Shown: positions 50,405 to 62,582 of the stretch, in pieces | Layout of the letters: each line of letters begins with the position of its first letter | How positions within the stretch are numbered: the stretch's first letter is position 1 | Source: Lycorma delicatula | Lineage: Eukaryota; Arthropoda; Insecta; Hemiptera; Fulgoridae | Direction of reading: 5' to 3' | NCBI RefSeq assembly: GCF_047948215.1 | Contig: NC_134457.1 | Span: forward strand, 90,854,898 to 90,918,897 | DNA length: 64,000 bases | Notes under the pieces: generated by a model | Database searches by the model: none | What the model saw: the letters and a program-made list of their open reading frames with translations, nothing else | Told to the model about the DNA's origin: nothing | Program-made: the position numbers and the translations under genes

Positions 50405-51260
50405 AGTGTCCGTAAAATAATGGTGAGCTTCAAACAGTCATAGTTCTGAAATAAAGTATGACCAATATGTAAGTATATATAAAAATTAAGAGAAAATATT
50501 TAAGAATCTTATTTGTTGCAATAATTCTGATATCAAGACGACATTCAGTCTCTTGCCATATATAACAGCGTTTTTTAAATGACTAAGTCTCCAATTTAAA
50601 CAAAAAACACTTGTGTCTTTTCTTAACCTCACAAATAAAAATTCAGAGATAAGATCTGGAAAACGTGGAGGTCAAGATATCCGTCCTTTGCGTCTGACCC
50701 ACCGTCGAGAGAATTTTTCGTTTAGATAATGCCGCATGAATATGACAAAATGTATAGGAACTCCGTTTAACTGGAGAGTAGAATTCTGCGTATTTGGACA
50801 CTGCATATCCTTCTAACATGTTCAGGAAATTGTTTCTCATTATAGTTTTTCAGTAATGGATCAATAATTTTGTCTCAAGTAATTGCGCACTACACATTAA
50901 TTTTTGGGCTGTCTCATTGATGTCTGATAATGACATGTGTAGATACAGAACCCTGTTTTCAAACATTATCTTGATGTAGTCACCCGAAACATGAAATGTA
51001 ACTTAACATTGAAAATAGATTTATCTCAAAACTTCCTGTCCAGAATATTTTTAGCGAATTTAAACAGTTTTCTGTAGAAAATTTTGTGCAAAACCTGAAC
51101 TACGTAACTTCTAAAGCAAAGTCGCTTTTAATGTTAAAATCAATTAATTATGCAATGCCTGATTCTACAGAACAATTTTGCACTGATTTTTTCGGTTTAC
51201 GCAAATAACTTGCTCACACAGCTTCAGCAGTCTCATCAGACACCGATTGTCCTGGACTCG
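50405..51260 (-). pseudogene. Tc1/mariner-superfamily (DDE) transposase pseudogene
   Basis: The minus strand reads, from 51250 down: SVSDETAEAV and LRKPKKSV (helix-turn-helix linker), DSPKINV with CAIT near 50900, and LNGVPIHF near 50770. LNGVPIHF matches the usual QQDGAPPHF with the second catalytic aspartate changed to asparagine. Then come RHYLNEKFSRRWVRRKGRIS and PPRFPDLI, the region of the third aspartate. The end is SYFISEL and LFEAHHYFTDTL near 50405-50450, a tail seen in this insect transposase family. Many stops interrupt it. The gene was nearly full length before decay. It appears to be a different subfamily from the relics at 24.5 and 34 kb. Confidence 0.75.
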
Positions 51261-51945
51261 ATTACTTCAGTAGACTACTCGTTTTTCTAAGTCATATGTT
51301 CGATTCGGGAAAGTTATTTTCATGATGGTTCTTCATTGAACACTTGAACCCACGGCGATATTTATGCCTAAAGGTGTAAACGACTCAAACTTAGAAGAGC
51401 CACAAAATACATTCAACCTTCCTCTCTACCATACCCTCGGTCACTAACGAGATTCGTAAGGCTTTATCTTTAAACACAGCGCGCGTGCGATGGTATTAGA
51501 ACTTATTTATTATCAGAAACATACAGAGATTTCTTAATTTTTAAAGTATATTTTATATCTCTGTCATGCTTTTTTCCAAAACTAACTGTTTGAAGCACAT
51601 TATTAACTTTGAAGAGTAATAATTATGTTGAGATTAAAGGAAAACCATGGTACAGGAAAAAGTCATGAATAGCATTAAACCCGTCAAATGACTGGTGACT
51701 CCAAACATAAATTCAAAACATTTGAATGTATATAGTCTGGAATATAAAGAATGCACCTGAACTTAAACTGAAATAATTTCTTAATAAATCATTATAAAAG
51801 AATAAAACAAATAATATATATATAAAATAACCAAAGCTTGTTCTTTTCTACACTGTTTTATAAAAAAAAGTATTCCAGTACTGCTAAAAGATATGGAAGT
51901 AACATTATTTATTGAATAGCTCGCCTCACCAAAATATTAACCAAT
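51261..51945. other. No gene recognised
   Basis: Mixed composition with no domain. A very weak LINE-tail-like string lies near 51670 (see rejected items). Confidence 0.4.
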
Positions 51946-52075
51946 GGTCGATTACTTCAGTTCCCTACTAATTCATTTCTCCAAGAAATTTATAATTACG
52001 TTTAATCAGACATGAATTACGTAATAGAATATCAGAATTGCTTTAAACATATTTAAGAACCTTAGTTGCGAAAAG
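51946..52075 (+). repeat. Dispersed repeat, copy A
   Basis: About 130 bp matching 53238-53365 in the same orientation, sharing agttccctactaattcatt, ctccaagaaatttataatta and catatttaag blocks. Family unknown. Confidence 0.8.
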
Positions 52076-52356
52076 ATCTGAAACTTAATGAGGGTCAAGA
52101 TACTGGCCCATATTTTAACAAATATAAACTGCATATTCTACAACAAAAAAATTTGATTTCTAGAGACCGTTAATGAATACAAAAAACCATCGCAAAAATA
52201 GTGTTTCCCGCTTTTTCTTGAAAGTGTAAACATAGTGTTTTTTTTTTTGTTATTTGAATACGTCCTTTATTATAAAGTAGACAGACACATGCTTGAATGT
52301 TTAATCCATATAAACTAAACATTTTTTCATAACTAAAAGTATTAAACATATATATT

Positions 52357-52430
52357 ATGTTTAATATATATATATATATTAATAATATATTATTATAATT
52401 ATTTATAATAATTATTAATATATTATAATA

Positions 52431-52487
<57 letters not shown>

Positions 52488-52515
52488 TATATACATATAC
52501 AAATATATATGTATG
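52357..52515. repeat. (TA)n-rich region
   Basis: Core of uninterrupted alternating TA from about 52435 to 52486, flanked by imperfect TA/TAA repeats. The 117-codon minus-strand frame across it is a by-product. Confidence 0.95.
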
Positions 52516-53237
52516 TGTTGCAATTCTTTACGATGGTTAACTGATAAATTATTGCTATTTAAGTTTAGACGTCTTGTTTCATTTGTTAGACTGTGGTTAT
52601 ATTTGATTGTCGGAAATGTTTGTCGTTTAAAGACTATTACGAATAATGTTAAGTCAATAATACTTAAATATAGTTTTAAATAAGATTAAAACGCAGATCA
52701 AGCGAGAGAATGACAAACTTGAACTAGTAGGTGCCAATTCCAGAAAGTGTAGCAGTAAAAGCAAAAAGGAGATATAATATTCAGTTTTTTCTCTAATTTT
52801 TTAACAGTCCTTATTTTTTATAGCAAAGTGATGTATAATTATTGCGCCGTTAATGAAACAATTACTAAATTAATAATGTATGTTACATAAAAATTTTTCG
52901 TAAATGAAAAAAATTGTATTTTATTAACCTCTAAACTTGAATCAGATAAGAAATTTAATTATCGAGGATCTATACTCTTATTTTGAAAAAAAAATAGGAC
53001 CCAAGAGATTTATTATGTTATTACAGTATTACAAAACTCTTTATTCATAAAATCTGATATGTATGAACAAAATGAATATTTAACAGGTAAATATATTCGA
53101 AACTGTTTAAAAATGCATGAAGTGAACCAAGCAGCGAGTACGAGATTCCGAGGTAGAACCGTCTATTAAAAGAAACATGGGACTATCACGTGATCGTGAG
53201 ACAACCATCTTTTTCCACACATTAATGGAAGAAGAAA
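52516..53237. other. A+T-rich sequence, no gene recognised
   Basis: 53221-53242 matches 54247-54268 (21 of 22), inside the mariner relic, so a mariner scrap may lie just before repeat copy B. Confidence 0.45.
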
Positions 53238-53365
53238 GGTCGATTGCTCCAGTTCCCTACTAATTCATTGCTCCAAGAAATTTATAATTACTGTTAGTCA
53301 GAGATGAATTACGTACTAGTATATCAGACTTGCTTTAAGCATATTTAAGGACCACAGTTGAGAAA
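53238..53365 (+). repeat. Dispersed repeat, copy B
   Basis: Direct-orientation partner of 51946-52075, about 1.3 kb apart, with roughly 85% similarity by eye. Confidence 0.8.
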
Positions 53366-54009
53366 CGTGCTATCGGGCTCGCTAATGAACCGAATGAGAC
53401 ACACCCTCTAAAAAATGTAACTTATATTTCATTTATTATTTAAAAAGAAAATCAAGTAAGTTTAACTTTCTTGACTTAATAGTCATTGTTACACAATATG
53501 CTTATAATATATAAATATAGTCATCTATAACGGTCAACTTTTATTGCAGACTATATATCTTTTCAACGCCATATTTCTATTTTAATGATAAAAACACATA
53601 TATTTACGATTTAACATAATGAAGTGTAATATTAGACGAATATGTAAAATAGTAAAGAAAAACATTATAATAAATTTAATAATATTACGAAATTTACTTA
53701 TATTAATTAATTATTAAATAATTTAGGTTAAATTAAAAACTTTCTCTATAGATAATAAAACAATTTAACTATAAAAACAATTTAAAATTAATATTCTATT
53801 GAGGTTTTATTTTCTGAGCTGTGAAATGTTATTAACTTATTTAATTAATTATAATTTACTTGCTAATATACACCATTGCCTGTTCATATTAATATCTTAC
53901 ATTGTCGGAATTATCAAAAATGGAAATTTGAAAAATAGCTGCCAATCTCAAAAATGAAAAAAATAGTCCAAATGTAAAAAACTTAATTTAGGTACTTGAT
54001 AAGAGTGTG
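53366..54009. other. A+T-rich sequence, no gene recognised
   Basis: No domain or repeat was recognised. Confidence 0.45.
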
Positions 54010-55110
54010 CAAACATGTGAATTTGTATATAAAAGGTGTAAAAAAAGAGCGAGAATTTTAACTTTTATCAAGAAATTACTTATTTTTCAATACTGATATT
54101 GGTTCCATCAAACTAGTCCCCCAGAGATACAAAATACTTATTCCTATCCTGGAAATATTTGTGTACGCATTTTTTTTATATGTCATTTAGCGACTACTTT
54201 TTTATCATCTATCATCGCAAATCGTTATACTTTTAATATTCTTTTAATTAATGGAAGAAGAAAAGTCGCAAGGTGATACATCAGTAAAGTACGAGACTGT
54301 CACATCATTATTGTGTTATTATTGGCTAAATAATGACGAATTAATAGTGAAGTGAGAGCTAGAGCATTATCCTGGTGCAAAATCAAAAAATTGTTGATTC
54401 ATATTTGTGGTCGTTTTTTCGAATTGCCTCACGTAAACGGGTTAAAACTGCTAAGCAGTACTTTTTGCCAACTGTTCAACCTAGTTGCAAAAAATTCATA
54501 ATAAATTCTAATGAAAAAAACAATAAGGATAACCAACCATAACATTTGATCGAAATTAGCGTGAGTTTTTCTTCCTTGGTTTTCAGAAAGATTCCATTGG
54601 GATGTTCAGACATTCGTTTAAATATCACACCCGTACACCCACTTTATAGCAGGCGAACGTGTCATCTATGACAGTTTTCGAATAAATTTTATTACTACTC
54701 ATTCTATATCCAAAATTTCAATTAAAATTGTTTCATTCGAACCATAACAGATTTCCATCTTTTCAGCATCTTCTGTAATAGTTATTCGACGATTGATTAC
54801 AACTGCCTCTATTTTTTTGATATTTTGTTTGTTTGTTCGTGTGTTAGAATTTCCTTGATTGTTGATGCGTTACAACAGAATGTCCAATGTTTTACGTCTT
54901 CAAAATTTTTACGACCTTGTTGAAACCGCTTGTAACATTCGTAAACTCCGGTGTTCGATAATGTAAAATCCTCGCCAAACGCCTTCTCTGTTTTTTTTCA
55001 TCACTTCAATGCACTTTATTCTATTTTTAATGTAAAATTTAATGCAAATTCTTTGTTCTTTCATTTTCAAACAAAATAAATTGCCAGTCTTAATAAAATG
55101 TTTCCTGATT
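54010..55110 (-). pseudogene. mariner transposase pseudogene, near full length
   Basis: The minus strand preserves the order of a mariner transposase. Near 55050 the N-terminal domain reads IKFYIKNRIKCIEVMK. Near 54780 the linker and second helix-turn-helix read INRRITITEDAEKMEICYGS. Near 54610 comes SQWNLSENQGRKTHANF (the usual SSQWKLPEEPRPKKAR block). EAIRKNDHK-like residues and LILHQDNALALTSLLIRHYL near 54385 follow (HHDNAPAH equivalent, second aspartate kept), then YLANNNTI. A frame with SPCDF near 54275 keeps the third aspartate. The C-terminal DYFEGD region is only vaguely recognisable near 54090. Stops and shifts are frequent. A SINE family 1 copy abuts its N-terminal end. Confidence 0.8.
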
Positions 55111-55144
55111 ATTAGACACTCTCTCATTATCTTTCTAGCCTCCA

Positions 55145-55385
55145 GAACCACCATAAGGTATTACTTCAGAGGATGAATGAGGATGATATCTATGAATGTA
55201 AATGATGAGTAGTCTTGTAAAATATCAGATCGATCGCTTCTGAGATGTGTAGTTAGTTGAAACACAACTACCAAAGAACATCGGTATCTACGATCTAGTA
55301 TTCAAATCCATATAAAAGTAACTGCCTTTACTAGGATTTGAACCTTAGAATCCTCGACTTCGAAATCAGCTGATAACCGAACTGT
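55145..55385 (-). repeat. SINE family 1 copy (tRNA-derived)
   Basis: Diverged minus-strand copy. It shares ggtattacttcagaggatga and tctgagatgtgtagtt, a tacgatctagtattcaaat block, and the box B equivalent (aggatttgaac). The head ends at cgaaatcagctgat. It lies directly at the N-terminal side of the mariner relic. Confidence 0.85.
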
Positions 55386-58300
55386 TCGAATACTCGAACT
55401 GTAAAGTGATCACTATTTTGGTTAAAGCTGTCGTAGCCCAAAGGATTTTTACCTCAAAAGGTTTGTATTTTAATACCTGAAAAATCACGTGTCAAAACTT
55501 TAATTTTTATATTTAACATTCTTGAGTTATCTACCTCATAGGTGTTTGGGGTGTGGTGAACTTATACCGAAAAATAGATTATTTTGAGTTAGAACGTGTG
55601 GTAAATTTAATTATTCTAAGTTTAACTGTTGAAAAGTTATTTAAGGATTTCCGTACTCTGATAATCGGTTCAAACATTACTTATTAGATGTTCTTATACT
55701 CATAGTAATTATGTTATGTATCTTATTTATTTGTCATAATTATGCATAAGAATGTGAAAACATGAATGAAAATGTAAAAACACAGAGTTGTTTGGTTAAA
55801 ATTTGTTAATCGGAAAGCGATAATATATGAAGAGAGAAGACCATTACATTGCACTCACCTCTGTCCTAAACGCACAATCGCACCTGTAGGAAGAAGCGAT
55901 ATAGCACAAGATATAAATGGAAGCCATGGAAAAGCTAAACACTATCTGTCAATTTTTATTATATGCTTTATAGCTGTTTGTTAAAAATTTCGGAAACTGT
56001 GAAAAAGTGTAAATAAGTATTAATAGTACCAAAATATAAATTTCACACAAAATAAACAACATTTTATAAAACAATTTTATATAAAACATTTTATAAAAAA
56101 ATAACAGCATTAGAAAAATATAGCTTTGGAATTAATGAAAATTTTGGTCGTGCCTTTAGGTAGAAACTTTCAGTTAGAATTAGGTTTTTATCACAAATGT
56201 TTGTATAAATTTGAAAATTTGATGTATTGTTTTTCCTCCATATTTCTCCCGTTACTACACATCAATTTGTGAAGAGTGTAAAGAAAAAAACAGCAATATT
56301 AAATCAATCTTTATCTGTTTATTTTACTTTTATAACATATTTACCAATATCACGATATTTCAACTAATTTTTGTAGAAGCTAGAGCAAAAAGGCTTAAAA
56401 CAGAAAAAAAATAAAAGAACTAAGCAGGAAGCAAAAATGTTGATGAAATATTAAAATAATTTTAAGATAATAGAACAGAGGATGTAAATTTAGAGAAATA
56501 GTGCAAGGGAGGTACGTGCTTAACGGAGTAACAGATATAAAAAAATAGATTCAAAGAACTTATAACAAGGATGAATGAGGAAATGATTTTTAAAATTACA
56601 CGTTATATAAAATAACTATTGGAAGTAGAAGAACTGTCCAGAGAAACAGAAGGTAGATGGATAGGAAAAGTATAGACTACCGTTTAAAAGTGGACTTTTG
56701 CGTAAAAAATAAGACTATAATAGTATTTACAGTCCATTGTAAGAATAAGTTGTTTCCAACGGTACATCATTTACTTACTGGTAACTTAGTCAAACCGATT
56801 ATCCTTTATTTTCATTCTCTAATTTTATGTTCAATATTTTTGAACATTCATTAAATAGCATAAAATATGTTAAAGCCTTATAAAAAAAAGAAAAAAAAAA
56901 AAAATATATATATATATATGTATATATAAGTGTTCCAGTCTGATTACAAGAACCTCTAACAAAAAAAAACAAGCGATAGAAAAGTAAAAATTGTATATCC
57001 ACAATGTAAAAAAATACTGTATTCCTTTACACTTTTTAAAAAAAAAAATTAGATACGTCATGCTAATCAACTAAATTAATTTTATTATATAAATAAAAAG
57101 ATTATTCAATTTATAATATATTATGTTTTGCTGTATTTTGAAATAAACTTTAAAAAATTGATGGTCACAAAATCACTAAAATTTCAACAAGAGATTTTTA
57201 CTTAACGAATATACATAAATATTTGCGTGCGCACATGTGTGATTAATCTTTAAAGTTACCTAATAATATGTATTTGGTGCTTTAAGGGATATAAGTATAT
57301 GCAAAACAAAACTTAAAAAAAAAAATGTTTTTCTTATTTTGAAAAAAAAGTAAAATATTTGTTTATAAAAACCTTTTAGGAGCAATTTCTTGCTCAAAAT
57401 AAATTTTTCTCTGTTTCATTACCAATGTAGCAAGCTGTTTTATCACCAAAAATGATTAAGAGTGTTTACGATTATTTGATCGGTAATATTTTATGGAATA
57501 GTATGTTTATTAAAAATTAAATCAAAATTAAGTTTACAAAAAATAGCAATTAATAAAATTTGTTTAATATGTTGCTTTTTTAAATCAAAGAAAGCTGTAA
57601 ATAATTAACATAAAAACAAAACAAAAATATATGCATTTTTTATTTTTATGGTAATTGCTTATTTTTAATTTTTAGAGGTCTATACATATATTTAATAAGT
57701 TTAGAAGTATAACTTTTCATCAGTGTATCAGATAATTAGAAAATGTTGTATCAATTTCTTTAATGACCGAATTAAAAAAAAAAAGTCGATTTCTTAAAAA
57801 TTTAATAAAATTAATGTTTCCATAGAAACTATTGAAAAACAAAATGAATAATACTGAAAAACCTCATTTAACATGTTTAATAATTCACTACACGCTTTAA
57901 TTTTAAACACAAATGTTGTTGAATAAGTTATTTTATTGGTTTACTTTAAATTAGTGTTTATTGAAAAAAATATGAATAATTGCATTTAAACTAATAAGAA
58001 AATCAAAAATATAGTCCAAATAAAGAAGAAAAATTATAATTTTTATTATAAATATTTTATTAACAAACTTAACAAGGAACATTTTTACTGATTTCTAAAC
58101 AACTGTTGTTTTTAAATTTGTATTAAACCTTGTTTTAAGTTTGTTTAAGGATTAATATAAGTATGACAGTACGCAAAATTTTTTAAACTTTAATATGCAG
58201 AAAAACTGAGTAAGTTATCGATATTGGTGTGATTTGAAAGAATTTGATTACAACGACTCTTTTGATGAGTAAGAAGGAATGTGTTTTAATTTATATGAGT

Positions 58301-59496
58301 TAGATTTTCCATTTTAATATTTAGTTGAAACAATTCAAGCGTCATTTAATACTGGCAAAATGTAGTACCTGTCATGCAATTGACGAATATTGTTAACACA
58401 AAAAAATTGTAGGTAAAGAAGATCCTAGATAATATAAAATACTACAAATTTTAAGCAACAAAAATTAACATTAAAATAAATCCTAATTTATTTAAAATTA
58501 TTTTCTTATTCAATTATTTTGTTTTTCACTTTTAATACCGCTGTAATTATTTTTTTTTTTTAAATGCGGTTAGGAGATTTAATATAAAATGTACACAAAA
58601 GAGAGGGAGAGAGAACATGAATTCGTGTAAAAATGTTAGACAATTTGTAAAAATGTGAAAACCTACCGGGACATTAGTGGTAGAAAAAGCTGTTCTCCCT
58701 TTAGTCCAGCTTGAATGCTATAAAAAATATTTTTCCTACATTTATACGTTTTTTAAGAACTCCTTTAATGATTATAAAGCTCTCCGCATTACGGTATTCG
58801 GTACGTATTCACATTGTGAACAGATTTTTCACAACAATAAAAAACTGGAAAAAAGTTAAAATCTTTGTATTTCGAAAACAGTATGTCCAACCCAGTTTTT
58901 AAAAACGATTTATTTTCCTCAACGAATCCTCCACCTGATTTATAATTCAGAGTGTTACATAACTCAGAAATTCTATGAAAAAAAGTTGAAGTATAAATCT
59001 TTTACAGTTGTCGCGTAAGTTAGGACTATCAGTAAAGTAATAATTTTTTTATACATATTTTATAAATAATCAAGCAGTTTTTTAGATATCCTTTTTAATA
59101 TGTCACTTAAATTTTTTAATCAACTTGATAGCGGAGGTACATAAAACAGATATATAAAACTAATAAAATAAACACACTTCTTATCTCAATTATTTATTGC
59201 ATATTTTATCAAAAGTAATCATATAAATTATGAATAAAGACGAGAATTTGTCTGTATTTTGAAAATGTTTACCTAGCAAACAGTGATATTTTTTTTTTAT
59301 TAGAAAAGAGTAAGTAACTTGCATAAATTAATTTAAATTATCTTTTTTCGTTATAATTACAAAATTAATTAAAATATTAAATATTGACAAAAATAAAATA
59401 CATGTAATAATAAAATCTATTAAATAATATTAAATCTAGCCTATTAATTTTATCAATAAAAATATAAGATAGATTATGAAAACGGCTACATTTTAG
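55386..59496. other. A+T-rich sequence, no gene recognised
   Basis: About 4 kb with poly(A)/(TA) runs (for example 56880-56930). None of the short frames shows a domain. Confidence 0.45.
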
Positions 59497-60177
59497 AAAA
59501 AATCTGATGTGGACAAAATATGACTTCCTTGTACGCTTGTTAAATTAATTTACACGTTTTTTTAAAATGAAAAGTACAAAAAATTTTATTTCATTAAAAA
59601 CTTTTGTTATTTTTTCATTTTTGTTTTTGTTATTACTGAATTATTATTCGTCGTAAAAATTTTTTTTATAATCAGAACTTAATAATTATTAATAAATCAA
59701 AATATTTCAATTAACAAAAAAGTTAACAAAAATTCTGATTCCAGCAGATGTGCTTGTAAGATCCAAAAATTTCATTAATTAAAATTTTATTTAGTTATAA
59801 CTCTGCAACCAATGAAAATTATATATTGTACCACTTATGATATATTGTTGAAAAGCTCTCAATGAGGGCTTATTACTGTAATTAAGAACAAGTCCAAAAT
59901 CCAAATTCTTTTAGATTTTGGACTTTTTACCCACTTTTTCTTCAGTCGATTGCAATAAAAACGGGAGGTACACGACTAGACGTTACAATAATCCTAAATC
60001 CAAAATTTCAACATCCGGCGGCTAATCGTTTCTGAATTATGTGAGATAAATACGTACGTACAGACCTCACGCTGTAGTCAAAATGGATTCAGGAGTGGTC
60101 AAAATGGATATTCCGTTAAAATCTGAAAACCGAATTTTTCGCGATCACAATTCTTTCTTTACTTCGTACAAGGAAGT
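59497..60177 (+). repeat. MITE-like dispersed element, longest copy
   Basis: Left end aaaaaatctgatgtggac, then acttccttgtacg at 59523-59535. The right end carries the inverted copy cgtacaaggaagt at 60165-60177. Internally it has a 12-bp hairpin (59890-59901 with 59914-59925) and conserved blocks ccaaaatttcaacatccg, atgtgagataaatacgtacg and ttcgcgatcacaat. There is no coding capacity. Partial relatives lie at 8283, 16711, 20780 (all inverted) and 40606 (direct). Confidence 0.7.
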
Positions 60178-60689
60178 AATAAGAACTATTGAGATTTCTT
60201 TTATAATAATTTTACTTAGCATGGCCCGTTCTTGTATAACAAAAAAAAAATAAAAATAAAAAAAAATAATGAAGAAAATAAAACTTGAGCTGGAATTTAT
60301 TTCTGTAGAAGACAAAAACATTAAGACTACGGTATTTAGTCGCATAATTCCCGTACTTCTTGACCAACATTTTTTATCTAAAAGTAGATGCGTGATTTAT
60401 GCAAGGAAATGAATTTAAATACCTTTATAATGAAACTAAAATGTGATAATAAGAGAGAAAATAATATTTGACTGAATATTATCAAAAATCATTGTTAAAC
60501 ATTCAGATCCGTGAATTACGCGAGTAAATACGATAGACTGCATGTCTATATTGTATTTTTAAATATTCATACAACATTATTGTAACATATTAATATTATT
60601 TAAAAGACTGATATGTTTTTTTAAATTTATAAAATATAATTATAATATTAATGTAAGATAATACACTAGACGATTCTGTACGAACACAG
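60178..60689. other. A+T-rich sequence, no gene recognised
   Basis: Nothing is recognised. Confidence 0.4.
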
Positions 60690-61440
60690 AGTGCATCACA
60701 AAGTTTCTCGGGACTTTCATAAAATATTTGACTCGAGAAAATAATGGAAAAAAGCCAATAATATAAGCTAAAAATATTTTCTTAAATGCTTTGTTTGGGA
60801 GTTACGGCTACTGAAAGTTATCACTCGGATTTCAGCTACCCCATTGAAATAAAGTCGTACTGAAATTTTTAAAACGTTAATTAAGGAACAGAATTAATAA
60901 TTCCTTATGGTTTTTGACCTGAAAAATCGAATGAAATATATCCTAGAATTGTATCTGTAGTAGGTTTTGAGAAATTTGGGGTGAAAACCAATAAATTCGG
61001 GTAAACAAAACCTGTTACAATTAAACAAAATATTTATGTTTAACATACAATAAATAACTTTGTTAAATGGGTAATAAACATACTGTGGGTAATAAAATGA
61101 GTTCAAACTAAAATTCATAGAAAACCTTCGGTAACGAAAGCACAGTTCACAGTAGGACCACCCGATATACCTGATGTACCTTACAGAATGATTTAAACAC
61201 TAATACAGTATTGCGCATTGTTGATTATTTTATTGCCAACTTTGAAATAATAATTTTTCAAATAATTTAATGTATTTCTGTCATTAACAAAAAAAAAATG
61301 TTATCTAAGTAATTTTTATTTATTTATTTTAATTATACATTGTTGTGTAATCTCTCGTTTCTTTTTTTAAACATTTAACAGCAATTTTTAAGAGTAAATT
61401 TTGTTTTTAAAGATTCTTCACATCACCAAAAAACAAATTT
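60690..61440 (+). repeat. Transposon 5'-region blocks shared with 34.4-35.0 kb
   Basis: 60790-60990 is an inverted match to 34740-34940. 61140-61225 and 61380-61432 are direct matches to 34545-34680, with about 150 bp inserted between them. The relative orientation of the blocks therefore differs between loci. No transposase coding is seen here. Confidence 0.65.
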
Positions 61441-61789
61441 GGTTTTTGGTTACATTATATAAGTAACCAAAATTAATACTTTTTTGCAAAATGTATTAAT
61501 GTACTGTTTCTAAATAAAATTCGAATTTTTCTAACTTTTCTTCACTTATCTTACACCGTTTTGTTCAGATTTAAATTCTCTACAGGTTTTATTTAAAATT
61601 TTCATGCAGTTTTTGTCTTGTATTACTTCAATTCATTATAAAAAAATCCTTTGAGTGTTCGTAAAGACTCTTTAAAAAAATATTATTTTAATATTATTCT
61701 CTACAGAAAGCAACTACCATAAGGGAAATTAAAAAATCACCATTCACATTTCTAATATTATATGTATATTGTATTTCCTAATATGAAAT

Positions 61790-62000
61790 ATTTCCTAATC
61801 AGCTACTTAACAGCTGATTTTCGAAGTGGATAGTTCTGACGTTCAAATCCTAGTAAAAATAAGTTACTTTTATTTGAATTTGAATACTAGACAGTTGATA
61901 CCTGTGTACTTTGGAGATTGAGGTTTGTTTAATTAACCACACATCTCAGAGATATTGGCCCCAGTCAGTACAGGTTGCAATTCATTTATATGGAAAACAT
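61790..62000 (+). repeat. SINE family 1 copy (tRNA-derived), diverged
   Basis: Shares cgttcaaatcctagtaaaa (box B), gaatactaga, ttaattaaccacacatctca and cattcatttat-like tail blocks with the other three copies. The head is partly lost. Confidence 0.8.
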
Positions 62001-62184
62001 ATCCTAATTTCATTAGATGTATGGGAGTTTCTTACTGTTCACAAGTTGAACAAATTGCAATGTACATATTAGGAATAGAAAATGAAAATATTATACAAAA
62101 TACTTCATAATTTTTAATCTTCAGGTCTTTATTTGGTCAATTTTACGTTTTTATTTTCTCAATCTATCTATCATACAGCCTATT

Positions 62185-62247
62185 TTCTTGTTAATTATCG
62201 GATGATAATTAACAAGAATTAATCCGTTTGATTATCATCAAACGGAT
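62185..62247. repeat. Two consecutive perfect hairpins
   Basis: 62185-62199 pairs with 62204-62218 (15 bp, 4-base loop). 62222-62232 pairs with 62237-62247 (11 bp, 4-base loop). The two stems are separated by three bases. Confidence 0.9.
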
Positions 62248-62369
62248 GATATTGTTTAATCTTGTAGAAATAATATAAGAGGAAAGACGATGATATACTA
62301 CTTTACGTGTGCAATGAAATTAGTTCAAGTGAATACTACTTTAGTTTTGTTTTGGCAAAATAACTATAT

Positions 62370-62582
62370 TTACTTTTCTTTTCGCTTAGATCTTAACGCC
62401 ATACAGAGGAGTATTTGTACGAAATAGCTGGCCAAAAGTAAAAAAATTAAACTTGCCAAAACATAGGCAAAACTGTTATTTTCCAGTAGCCAAATGCCTA
62501 TTGAATCACAAAGTCGCAGTCTCAGATGCAATTCATCTCTGGCTAATGCTAATTGATTTTTAATTAAGTTATGACAAAGCAT
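62370..62582 (-). CDS. Small open frame with one membrane segment, unknown
   Basis: A 70-codon frame from an ATG at 62582. Residues about 1-34 are mixed and charged (RDELHLRLRLCDS). Residues about 38-60 form a plausible membrane helix (AYVLASLIFLLLASYFVQIL), followed by a basic C-terminus ending KRKEK. That end fits a KxKxx-type endoplasmic-reticulum retrieval motif. Amino-acid composition is more protein-like than most chance frames here. I recognise no family, see no splice or promoter evidence, and find no neighbours to support it. It could be a small membrane protein, an exon, or chance. Confidence 0.25.
   Translation of the reverse strand: MLCHNLIKNQLALARDELHLRLRLCDSIGIWLLENNSFAYVLASLIFLLLASYFVQILLCMALRSKRKEK

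Noticed and set aside
51640..51720. String resembling the 3' tail of the 11.6-13.5 kb LINE (cccgtcaaatgactg)
   Set aside because: The match is about 30 bases with several differences, and no upstream coding was found, so it is too weak to call.
52170..52523. 117-codon minus-strand frame rich in tyrosine and isoleucine
   Set aside because: Produced by the (TA)n repeat.
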